Made by a program: the position numbers and the translations under genes. The notes beneath the pieces are model-generated. The model worked only from the letters and a program-made list of their open reading frames with translations. It was not told where the DNA came from and ran no database searches. DNA of 8,024 nt from Planctomycetota bacterium (GTDB taxonomy: Bacteria; Planctomycetota; UBA1135; JALUZX01), in assembly GCA_027011425.1 (NCBI GenBank), contig JALUZX010000489.1, positions 1 to 8,024 of the forward strand. Direction: 5' to 3'. Shown here in pieces: positions 1 through 6,331 of the stretch; position 1 is the first letter of the stretch; each line of letters begins with the position of its first letter.

Positions 1-418
1 GGTCCCGGACCACCCCGAGCCGCCGGCGGGCATCCTCCAGGGTTTCCAGGGGAGGCAGGGGCTCCCGGGGAAAGACCTTCCATAGGACCTGGGCGGAAGG
101 CACGGGGAGCTTCTTCCCCGGGAAAACCCGGCGAAGTCTCACGCCTTCCGGCAATTGGGGCTCCAGCCTCTCCCTGACCTGGATGGGAGGAAGAGGCCGG
201 GCCAGGGCCGCGGCCAGAACCTCGCCTTCCGAGGCGAAACCCAGGGGAAGGGCGGGTCCCATGGAGAGCCTCGGCCGGGGGTTGAACTTCCCCTTCCAGC
301 ACAAGGGAAGTCCGCTCCTGCGCAGGGCCCTCTCCATCAGGCGCATCAAGTCCAGGTGGGACAGGAACCTAAGATCCCCCCCCTTGCTGTATTCCAAGGA
401 TACCCACCAGGACTCCAA
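1..418 (-). CDS. DUF2344 / TIGR03936 radical-SAM-linked protein, 5' part
   Basis: This is the N-terminal 139 residues of a protein that leaves the window at the left edge. The translation contains EYSKGGDLRFLSHLDLMRLM, then FNPRPRLSMGPALPLGF and SEGE. This closely matches the conserved start of the DUF2344 (TIGR03936) family, whose usual form is YSKxGDLRFLSHLDLxR followed by FNPHPR(L/I)SF. The family is encoded next to, or fused to, a B12-binding-type radical SAM protein, often near ribonuclease G; its biochemical role is not established. No ATG lies in this frame upstream of the conserved block. The TTG at 418 fits the family start because it keeps the first beta strand; a second TTG at 397 is possible but would remove it. 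The only Shine-Dalgarno-like sequence is a weak AGG. The gene lies beyond the pilQ terminator, so it needs its own promoter. The only candidate seen is a poor TGGACA-N17-TCAACT at 482-510. Family assignment is firm; the exact start is not. Confidence 0.82.
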   Translation of the reverse strand, partial: MESWWVSLEYSKGGDLRFLSHLDLMRLMERALRRSGLPLCWKGKFNPRPRLSMGPALPLGFASEGEVLAAALARPLPPIQVRERLEPQLPEGVRLRRVFPGKKLPVPSAQVLWKVFPREPLPPLETLEDARRRLGVVRD

Positions 419-525
419 GGCGGCCCGGACCTTTCCGGGGACCGGCCCCGGGCCGGCCCCATCTCGCCAAAAACCAACACCAGTTGACCCTTCCCGGCCC
501 CTTTTGTCCAGAAGGAACCCCTGGG

Positions 526-560
526 AAACGAAAAGGGGGCGGTCCGGGACCGCCCCCCTT
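526..560 (-). terminator. rho-independent terminator of the pil cluster
   Basis: Read on the minus strand, a perfect inverted repeat (GGGGGCGGTCC and its complement, 535-557) can form a 9-bp GC-rich stem with a 5-base loop. It is followed directly by TTTTCGTTT. It begins about 25 bases after the pilQ stop codon, as expected of an intrinsic terminator. On the plus strand the hairpin is followed by a CTTCCTTTT run, so it could also act in that direction, but no plus-strand gene precedes it. Confidence 0.85.
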
Positions 561-584
561 CCTTTTGCGGAAAATCCTACCCTG

Positions 585-2429
585 TTACTTTCCCGCCTTC
601 CCCTTCCCTTCGCCGGAACCGGAAGTCTGCCAGGGGTTGATCCCGAAGGCCTTCCGGAGTTCTTCCTCGCGCATCCGGCGGATCCTCTCCACCTCCTTCT
701 CGATGGAAGCCGAGGTTTCCTCGGGCGACCGGATGATCCTGGGGGTTACGAAGACGATCATTGCCTTCCTCTGGATGGCCCGGTTCTCGTTCTTGAAGAG
801 GTAACCCAGGAAGGGGATGTCCCCCAGAAGAGGGACCTTGGTCTCCACATTGGTGACCCGATCCGTGGTGAGCCCGCCGATCACCGCCGTCTGTCCCGAC
901 TGGAGGAGCATCTTCGTGGCGATCGTGGAGGAGGAGACCCTGGGGAGGGCGATGGTTCCCTGGCCCGTCCCGGACCCTACGGTGAAGACGTCGAAGCCCT
1001 GGGGCGCGTTGGGAGGCCCGGCCGAGCCTGTCAGGGATTCGGACTGGGGGATCACGTTGAGGACCACCTTGTCGGTTCCCGGAACGATATGGGGCACCAG
1101 GAAGAGCTGGAAGCCCGTGCTCACAGGCGAATTGTCCGCTTCCTCCACCACCAGCTGGAGGCCCCCTGCCTGGCCCTGTTCCGCCCTGGCCTGGGCCCAG
1201 CGGACGGTCTCACCCACGAAGATCGTGGCTTCCTGGTTGTCCAGGGCGATGATCTTGGGGGCCTGGACGATCTCGGAGGAACGGTCCTGCTTGAGAACCT
1301 TGAGAACCAGGTTTACCTGCTGGAAATCCAGGGTGCCGAAAACCGTGTCTGGAACCACCGTGGAGCCGGCGTTCAGGGTGCTGTCCGCGAAGGGCCCCTT
1401 GTGGGCGTCGTTGGCGATGATGTCGTCGTCCCAGCCGCCGCCCCCCAGGTTGAAGGGAAGCCTGGTGGGAATGGCGCCCCCGGACAGCGAGGCCTGGAGC
1501 CCGGAATCGCCGATGTCCACGCCGAAGTTGAAGATGTCCCTGTTATCGGTGGTGACGAACTTCACGTCCACGAAGACCTGGGCCGGCTCCTTGTCGATGA
1601 GTTCGATCATCCGGGCGATCTCGTCAAGGACGGGCTTGGTGTCCTTGACGATGATCATGTTGCTCCGGTTGATGTATTCGATGGTTCCGTTCTTGGAGAG
1701 AGCCCGCCTGAGGGCCTGGATCAGGGTGAAATCCTTGCTGTCGCCCGTGGGCGCCTTGGGCGAACCAAGAACGTAGTTGGACTTGATGAAAGGCACGTAT
1801 ACCGACTGGGGACGGATGAACTTGAGCTGGAAGACCCTCCTCTCGAGTTGCTCCGTGAGGCTCGCCGGCGAGACCACGCGGAGGATCCCCCGGTCTTCTT
1901 CCACAAGGGCGTAACCCAGGGTCTTCACGGCCTGGTTCAAGGCGTCCTTCCAGGGGACGTCCTTGAGCCTGAGGGTGATCGTGCCCTCCACCTCGGGGGC
2001 CACGATGATGTTGGCCCCGGCGATCTTGGCGATGGCGTCGATCACGTCCCGGATGTTGGTGTCCTGAAAGGCGAAATGAACCCTCGGCGGTTTCTCCACC
2101 TTGTAGAGGTTCGTGGCCAGCGGGACTACGACGCACCCCGCCTTCTCGGCCACCAGCTTCAGGGCCTGGAACCAGTTGACGTCCTTGAGGGCGATGGTGA
2201 CGTCCGCGTCGATTCCCGGATCGACCACCACGTTCACCCCGGCCTTGTCGGCGATATGCTTGACCAGGTCCCTAAGGGGCCTCTCCTTGACGTCGAAAGT
2301 CACCAGGGCGGAACGATCCTTTACGCCCTGGACCATGGACTGGTCCTGGGACGAGGCCGACCGCACCGCGGGCCCCAGCAGAAATGCGGAGGCCGCGAGA
2401 ACAACGAAGGAGCGCGAAATTGCCTGCAT
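585..2429 (-). CDS. pilQ: Type IV pilus secretin PilQ
   Basis: A 614-residue outer-membrane secretin, the channel through which the pilus crosses the outer membrane. Residues 1 to about 27 form a signal peptide (basic Arg6, hydrophobic core, AVRSA). Two similar short domains follow at about 41-113 and 115-188. Both are STN/N0-like and share the pattern IA..AG.N, then LKDV.W..AL. A secretin N1-type domain lies near 196-285 and the secretin beta domain at about 365-567. The latter carries the family signature VPLLGDIPFLGYLF at 532-545 and ends in IVFVTPRII. A charged helical tail and a Gly/Lys-rich end (568-614) follow. No AMIN domain is seen, and the protein is shorter than proteobacterial PilQ (about 700-900). 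The ATG at 2429 was chosen over one at 2465 because AGGAG lies 7 bases upstream of it and the signal peptide then begins correctly. It is the last gene of the pil cluster, 193 bases after pilOP. Confidence 0.95.
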   Translation of the reverse strand: MQAISRSFVVLAASAFLLGPAVRSASSQDQSMVQGVKDRSALVTFDVKERPLRDLVKHIADKAGVNVVVDPGIDADVTIALKDVNWFQALKLVAEKAGCVVVPLATNLYKVEKPPRVHFAFQDTNIRDVIDAIAKIAGANIIVAPEVEGTITLRLKDVPWKDALNQAVKTLGYALVEEDRGILRVVSPASLTEQLERRVFQLKFIRPQSVYVPFIKSNYVLGSPKAPTGDSKDFTLIQALRRALSKNGTIEYINRSNMIIVKDTKPVLDEIARMIELIDKEPAQVFVDVKFVTTDNRDIFNFGVDIGDSGLQASLSGGAIPTRLPFNLGGGGWDDDIIANDAHKGPFADSTLNAGSTVVPDTVFGTLDFQQVNLVLKVLKQDRSSEIVQAPKIIALDNQEATIFVGETVRWAQARAEQGQAGGLQLVVEEADNSPVSTGFQLFLVPHIVPGTDKVVLNVIPQSESLTGSAGPPNAPQGFDVFTVGSGTGQGTIALPRVSSSTIATKMLLQSGQTAVIGGLTTDRVTNVETKVPLLGDIPFLGYLFKNENRAIQRKAMIVFVTPRIIRSPEETSASIEKEVERIRRMREEELRKAFGINPWQTSGSGEGKGKAGK

Positions 2430-2436
2430 GTTTCCT

Positions 2437-2441
2437 CTCCT
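2437..2441 (-). promoter_or_regulatory. Shine-Dalgarno of pilQ
   Basis: AGGAG lies 7 bases before the ATG at 2429. It decides that start over the in-frame ATG 12 codons upstream at 2465, which would add a non-signal-like Gly/Arg-rich stretch before the signal peptide. Confidence 0.8.
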
Positions 2442-2448
2442 GCCTGCA

Positions 2449-2596
2449 GTCCCGGGAAAACCCAAATTCGTTCCCCCGGCTGAAACCGACTCCGATCCAC
2501 CGAAGAGAAAACCCTCGTTCCGGTCAGTTCGACCTGTTCCGTCCCGGGTTTCCCTTTGTTCTTTTTCGGAACAACCGACTCCGATCTTTACCCTCG
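2449..2596 (-). repeat. diverged tandem duplication in the pilOP-pilQ gap
   Basis: Three blocks occur twice and in the same order. On the plus strand these are GTCCCGGG (2449-2456 and 2541-2548), AACCGACTCCGATC (2484-2497 and 2573-2586, identical over 14 bases) and ACCCTCG (2511-2517 and 2590-2596). The copies are offset by about 80-92 bases, with small length differences between blocks. Read in the direction of transcription, each copy runs CGAGGGT, then GATCGGAGTCGGTT, then CCCGGGAC. The second copy ends just upstream of the pilQ ribosome binding site. The copy nearer pilOP also holds a small inverted repeat, TTGTTC/GAACAA (2556-2574, 7-base loop). The 193-base gap holds no recognisable gene or confident promoter. 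A duplicated leader or binding site is possible, but this is inference. Confidence 0.5.
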
Positions 2597-2622
2597 AACC
2601 ATGGAAAAATTCCCGGCCCGTC

Positions 2623-4044
2623 CTAAATCTTCTTCGAGATCACCACGCCCTTGTAGATGAACTCCACCGAGTCGGGCGTAAGGGACTTGACGAAAAGGTC
2701 TTCATCCACGGGATCCCCCTCGAAGTAGGATTTCCCGTTGATGATCACCAGGGAGAGCCCGTCCGGGCGGAGGATTCTGCCGGTGATCTTGATCTTCTTC
2801 CTGGCGAACTCCTGCGCCACAAGGGCCTTGCGATAGAGCCCCTTCACGATTTTGACCAGTTGCCTCCGCTTGGGGGTCCCGAAGTCGGCGGGGCCGATCT
2901 TGTTCTGGGCCAGCTTGTAACGCTCCACCGCAAGGTCCAGGTCTCCAAGGTCCAGTGCGTCCTCCATGGATTTCTTGATCCGCTCGAGGGCGTCCACGCC
3001 GAGAAATTCACTTTCCGGTTTCTTTTCCTTGGAGGAGGCCACCAGCTTCTCCAGGGGTTCCTTCACGTTGGTCACGAGCTGGCTGTGGAGGGGCGCGTAG
3101 GAAAGGAGTCCCTGTTCCTCGATCTGCTGGATCTTGCTGCGGAGGATTCCGATCCTCTTTGACATTTCCTTGCCGAGTTCGAACCTCTGGATGATGTTGG
3201 GCCTGGACCCGCCCGGTCCCTTCCCGTCCATCCTCTTCTTGATCTCAACGATCTCCGCAAGGAGCTTCCGGCAGGCATCCACGATTCTCTGCTGTTGCTT
3301 CCTGGGAAGCCTTCCCTTGCCCTCGGCGCCCTGGGAGGGAAGCCTGGGATCCACGAAGATGTCCCTGCGTCCCGAGGGGCCCTTGAAGGAATACTTGTCC
3401 TCTTCGAACTTGCTCCGGGCGTTGTGGATGGCTTCTTCCAGGTCGGTCTTCTTGCTCAGGTAGTTGGGAATCTTGACCTGGGTCTTCCCCTTTACGGACT
3501 TGTTGTAGTAGTAGGTCTCCACCGTGAGGCCCACAGTGTGGACGGCGTCTCCCACGGTTTTCCCCTTCCTCGCCGCAGAGAGCCGGATTTGCTTGACCTG
3601 CATGAAGCGGGGATGGTTCTCGAGCAGGTTGATCAACCGCATGAGTTGCCAGAGGGAGCCCTGCAGCTTCATCTTGTAACGGATGGGCTGGAAGGTTCCC
3701 TTCCGCTTCTGCCGGATTTCCGGGGAAAGAGAAGTCAGGATCATTCCCGCCTGGGAGGAGTAATGAGCCAGCGTCCTGGCGTACTCGGTGACCTCCTTCT
3801 CGTCGGGAAGGATCTTGGCGTATTCCTTGACGTTCTCCCGGAGAATGATGACATCCTTCTCGTCGGCGGGGATCTGGGCGATCTTGCCGCGGGCCTCCTT
3901 GATCTTGCCCTGCAGGTCGTGGATCGCGGTCTCTTCTTCCGAGACCTTTCCCAGGGCGTAATGGATCCCGAAGGCACCCACGCCCGCCAGGACCAGGGAA
4001 ACCACCCCTATCCCGAGGAGGACTTTCTTTTCGTTGGGAACCAC
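2623..4044 (-). CDS. PilO-PilP-like fusion, inner-membrane pilus alignment protein
   Basis: 473 residues, about twice the length of PilO (about 200). The first 180 look like PilO: a short cytoplasmic start, one membrane helix (8-30), a coiled coil (about 32-76) and a periplasmic alpha/beta domain (about 80-180). At 218-234 the sequence YSFKGPSGRRDIFVDPR resembles the conserved Y.Y...GRRDPF box of PilP. A charged, largely helical stretch of about 170 residues (245-415) follows. A beta-rich C-terminal domain (416-473, including VIINGKSYFEGD) then resembles the GspC/GspB/PilP homology-region fold that contacts the secretin. No lipobox and no separate pilP gene are present in the cluster. I therefore infer that this one chain does the work of PilO and PilP, linking PilM/PilN to PilQ. 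The GTG start at 4044 has AGGAGG 8 bases upstream. It starts 37 bases after pilN. The PilO part is well supported; the PilP part rests on motif and position. Confidence 0.82.
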   Translation of the reverse strand: MVPNEKKVLLGIGVVSLVLAGVGAFGIHYALGKVSEEETAIHDLQGKIKEARGKIAQIPADEKDVIILRENVKEYAKILPDEKEVTEYARTLAHYSSQAGMILTSLSPEIRQKRKGTFQPIRYKMKLQGSLWQLMRLINLLENHPRFMQVKQIRLSAARKGKTVGDAVHTVGLTVETYYYNKSVKGKTQVKIPNYLSKKTDLEEAIHNARSKFEEDKYSFKGPSGRRDIFVDPRLPSQGAEGKGRLPRKQQQRIVDACRKLLAEIVEIKKRMDGKGPGGSRPNIIQRFELGKEMSKRIGILRSKIQQIEEQGLLSYAPLHSQLVTNVKEPLEKLVASSKEKKPESEFLGVDALERIKKSMEDALDLGDLDLAVERYKLAQNKIGPADFGTPKRRQLVKIVKGLYRKALVAQEFARKKIKITGRILRPDGLSLVIINGKSYFEGDPVDEDLFVKSLTPDSVEFIYKGVVISKKI

Positions 4045-4052
4045 CTCTACAG

Positions 4053-4058
4053 CCTCCT
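4053..4058 (-). promoter_or_regulatory. Shine-Dalgarno of the pilO-pilP fusion gene
   Basis: A perfect AGGAGG lies 8 bases before the GTG at 4044 and supports this non-ATG start immediately ahead of the cytoplasmic residues and membrane helix. Confidence 0.8.
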
Positions 4059-4081
4059 TGAAAATCCGGTCCAGAGCCGGG

Positions 4082-4726
4082 TCATTTCTTCTTCTTGTCC
4101 GCCTTCTTCTCGAGCCCGGGGATCAGGAACATCTTGAGCGGAAAAGCCACGGATTCGGGCGGGTCCAGGTCCTTCTGGAGTTTCTGGACCTTCCCGGAAG
4201 GTTCATTGATGGCCGCGAAGCCTTTGAAAAAGTCGCTCTGGACGATGTCGTCGAAGAGATTCGCCACTTTCCCCAGGTCGTTGCCCGCGCAATAGCCGGC
4301 CAGGTTCATGTTGTAGCCCGGCCTCTTCCCGAGTTTCCCGGGGCTAATCTCCAGGGAGCCGAACCACGCCAGGTGCCTCTGGTCGTCGCCGTTGTTGTTG
4401 ACCACGTCGATGAACTGGTCCAGCTTCCTGGTCCAGGAGATCCGGTTCCTCCGGATCTGCTTGATCGTCTTCTCGCGGGCGGCGAAATCCTGTTTCTCCG
4501 CCTTGAGCTGGTCGTCGTAGGCGGCCTGCGGCACGAGCACCTGGTAGTTCTCCTGCAGGGTGGCGCGCTTTTCCCGGACCTCCGCCAGGGAACCGAACCA
4601 GATGTAGGCGAAGATCCCGGCGCATGCGGAGACCAAGAGGGCCCCGCCGGCCGTGGCCAGGAAAATCTTGAAGGAAGTCTTTTCCTTGCGCCTGTATTCT
4701 TCCGGAAGCAGGTTGATCCTGATCAT
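4082..4726 (-). CDS. pilN: Type IV pilus inner-membrane protein PilN
   Basis: 214 residues. The N-terminus, MIRINLLPEEYRRKEK, carries the INLLP motif (4-8) that in PilN proteins docks into a groove of PilM. One membrane helix follows at about 20-44. A coiled-coil region (about 46-95) and a periplasmic domain that pairs with PilO come after it. The C-terminus is lysine-rich (ends KKADKKKK) and makes the protein slightly longer than a common PilN (about 180-200). The ATG at 4726 has GGGAG 8 bases upstream, and this ribosome binding site overlaps the TAG of pilM, so translation of the two is probably coupled. It lies between pilM and the pilO-pilP fusion, the standard gene order. Confidence 0.93.
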   Translation of the reverse strand: MIRINLLPEEYRRKEKTSFKIFLATAGGALLVSACAGIFAYIWFGSLAEVREKRATLQENYQVLVPQAAYDDQLKAEKQDFAAREKTIKQIRRNRISWTRKLDQFIDVVNNNGDDQRHLAWFGSLEISPGKLGKRPGYNMNLAGYCAGNDLGKVANLFDDIVQSDFFKGFAAINEPSGKVQKLQKDLDPPESVAFPLKMFLIPGLEKKADKKKK

Positions 4727-4738
4727 CTTCCCATCTCC

Positions 4739-5770
4739 CTAGCCCATGCGGGCCGCGAGTCCCACCGCGATGGCCAACTGCGGGGCGCAACGGTTGAGAC
4801 TGTCGATATCCACCTTGTCCGACTTGACCTTGAGCCCCTCGATGGGGTTCCAAACCCGAGTCCGCTTTTCGAAAATCCGCTCGAAACTCTCGTCCAGGCC
4901 CTCCATCATGGCCGTGCCTCCCGAGAGGTAGACTTCGGTCACTTCCGTGTCGGCCTGGTTCTCGAAGTAATCGAAGGAGAGGTTGATCTCGTTGGCCAGG
5001 TCCTCCACCACGGGTTGCACCGCGTCCTCCACTTCGGCGGCCCTGTCCTGGGGGTCCCTCTTGAGCAGCTCCGCCTCGAAGGGTTCGACACCCAGACGCC
5101 GGTTGATGACGTTGGTCAGGTCGTTGCCGCCCAGGTAGACCTCGCGGGTAAAGGCGCTCACGTTCCCCTTGAGGATGTTGATGCAGGTCTTGTTGGCGCC
5201 GATGTCCACCAGCGCCACCACCTTGTTCCCTTCCTGGATCGTGGCGCCCAGCCCCTCTCCGAGTTCGAAGGCCGTTCCCAGCGCGAAGGAATCCACGTCC
5301 ACCGCAACCGGTTGAAGCCCCAGCTCGGTGAGCATCTGGGCTTGTTCCTCGACGAGGGATTTCTTGACCGCCACGAGGAGGACTTTCATGTCCCCTTCCG
5401 CATTTGGCTCCCCCGACTGCAGGTCGTCGAGCTTCTGGCAGTCGAGCTGGACCTCATCGATATCGAAAGGTATATACTTGTCCGCCTCGAACCGGATGGC
5501 CTTCCTGAGGTTTTCCTCCGACATGTTGACCATCGTGATGTAGCGGACGATGACCGACTTTCCGCTGACAGCCGTGATGACCCTCTTGGTCCGGAGCCGG
5601 ACCTGCTGGAACAGCTCGGCGATGGCCTCGGCCCTGGCGGAGTCGGCCCCGACCTCGATCTGGCCGTAACCGGTGATCACGTAGTCGAACCGATCCTTCG
5701 TGATTTCCACGGCCTTGATGCAACTCGATCCGATATCGAGCCCTACGATACTCTTCCGGGAACTCAGCAT
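4739..5770 (-). CDS. pilM: Type IV pilus assembly ATPase-fold protein PilM
   Basis: 343 residues, close to the usual PilM length of about 350. It is a cytoplasmic actin/FtsA-like protein that binds PilN and connects the alignment complex to the pilus motors. Visible nucleotide-binding elements are the phosphate-1 loop GLDIGSSCIKAVE (10-22), the second phosphate motif ALVDIGANKTCINI (186-199) and the adenosine-contact motif VYLSGGTAMMEGL (280-292). The segment AIRFEADKYIPFD (91-103) is typical of PilM. The ATG at 5768-5770 is preceded by a G-rich ribosome-binding-like GGGGGGA. It is the first gene of the pil cluster, 179 bases after ptsH, and it is followed by pilN after 12 bases. Confidence 0.95.
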   Translation of the reverse strand: MLSSRKSIVGLDIGSSCIKAVEITKDRFDYVITGYGQIEVGADSARAEAIAELFQQVRLRTKRVITAVSGKSVIVRYITMVNMSEENLRKAIRFEADKYIPFDIDEVQLDCQKLDDLQSGEPNAEGDMKVLLVAVKKSLVEEQAQMLTELGLQPVAVDVDSFALGTAFELGEGLGATIQEGNKVVALVDIGANKTCINILKGNVSAFTREVYLGGNDLTNVINRRLGVEPFEAELLKRDPQDRAAEVEDAVQPVVEDLANEINLSFDYFENQADTEVTEVYLSGGTAMMEGLDESFERIFEKRTRVWNPIEGLKVKSDKVDIDSLNRCAPQLAIAVGLAARMG

Positions 5771-5812
5771 GGTCCCCCCGCTTCTTCTGGGTTCCTTTTT
5801 TCAGACCTGGAA

Positions 5813-5829
5813 GGCCGCCCGAGGCGGCC
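5813..5829. other. GC-rich hairpin upstream of pilM
   Basis: GGCCGCC and GGCGGCC form a perfect 7-bp stem with a 3-base loop. On the minus strand it is followed by TTCC rather than a real T run, so it is a poor intrinsic terminator. It lies about 42 bases before the pilM start and could act as an attenuator or in mRNA protection; that is inference. Confidence 0.4.
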
Positions 5830-5882
5830 GGGATTCAAACCATGCTTCGACACCCGGGGGCCGCCGGCTTGAGGGATAGAGG

Positions 5883-5907
5883 GGGAACCGGGTGGAAGAT
5901 GGTTCCC
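5883..5907. other. second inverted repeat in the ptsH-pilM gap
   Basis: GGGAACC and GGTTCCC form a 7-bp stem around an 11-base loop, 42 bases past the ptsH stop. No T tract follows on either strand. The rest of the 179-base gap shows a run of eight Gs (5923-5930), no confident promoter and no gene. Confidence 0.35.
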
Positions 5908-5949
5908 TTACACCGCCCGGAAGGGGGGGGAGGGGCCGGCCGGGAAGGT

Positions 5950-6249
5950 TCAGATCTCCTCGCCGAACCCGGAAGCGAAGAGTTCCTTGAGGGCCTGGAC
6001 GGCCTCCCTGGCGTCCGGCCCCTGGGCCCGGACCTTGAGGACCGTCCCCTTCTCAGCGGCCAGCATCATCACGCCCATGATGGACTTGGCGTCCACCACC
6101 TGGTCGTCCCGGGAGATCTCGATCTTGGAGGCAAAGTCGTTGGCAGTCTTGACCACCATCTGGGAAGGCCGGGCGTGAAGACCCTGCCGGTTGACCAGAA
6201 CCAGGTCGGCCTCAACGACTTCCTCTTCTTTCCCAGGTCCCGGATCCAA
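5950..6249 (-). CDS. ptsH: HPr phosphocarrier protein of the PTS
   Basis: 99 residues; HPr is usually 85-90. NRQGLHARPSQMV (20-32) contains the active-site histidine (His25 here, His15 in standard numbering) that accepts phosphate from enzyme I and passes it to EIIA proteins. DAKSIMGVMMLAA (53-65) contains the conserved regulatory serine (Ser46 standard) that HPr kinase phosphorylates in many bacteria. The domain is preceded by about 12 extra acidic residues. The only start that fits is TTG at 6249, with a perfect AGGAGG 7 bases upstream. It follows ptsN by 82 bases, so the two are probably cotranscribed and HPr likely donates phosphate to PtsN. Neither hprK nor enzyme I (ptsI) is present in this window. 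The product is cytoplasmic. Confidence 0.93.
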   Translation of the reverse strand: MDPGPGKEEEVVEADLVLVNRQGLHARPSQMVVKTANDFASKIEISRDDQVVDAKSIMGVMMLAAEKGTVLKVRAQGPDAREAVQALKELFASGFGEEI

Positions 6250-6256
6250 AACTAGG

Positions 6257-6262
6257 CCTCCT
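6257..6262 (-). promoter_or_regulatory. Shine-Dalgarno of ptsH
   Basis: A perfect AGGAGG lies 7 bases before the TTG at 6249. It is the main reason to accept a TTG start and the short N-terminal extension of HPr. Confidence 0.8.
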
Positions 6263-6331
6263 CCCGGCCCATCTTTCCCGCCTGGGGGGCCGGGTGAATG
6301 AAACGAAACAGGGTGCGCCGCCGGCCCCGGA

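Noticed and set aside
430..458. ATG on the minus strand (456-458) as start of the DUF2344 gene
   Set aside because: It is in a different frame from the conserved signature and gives a short unrelated peptide.
482..510. promoter TGGACA-N17-TCAACT for the DUF2344 gene
   Set aside because: The spacing is ideal but the -10 matches at only 3 of 6 positions, so it is not listed as a feature.
183..2483. 766-codon plus-strand open frame covering the pilQ region
   Set aside because: It lies antisense to a well-supported secretin gene and runs through the terminator hairpin. Its product is Asp/Gly/His/Leu-rich without any recognisable domain, the usual mirror of a GC-rich gene.
2556..2574. TTGTTC/GAACAA inverted repeat as terminator of pilOP
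   Set aside because: The stem is only 6 bp and AT-rich, and no T tract follows on the minus strand.
5800..5860. possible tRNA T-arm (GGTTTGAATCC on the minus strand)
   Set aside because: The bases flanking the loop do not pair as a 5-bp T stem, and no acceptor, D or anticodon arm could be built around it.
4034..5872. 612-codon plus-strand open frame opposite pilM and pilN
   Set aside because: It is antisense to two recognised genes and crosses their boundary. No domain or ribosome binding site supports it.
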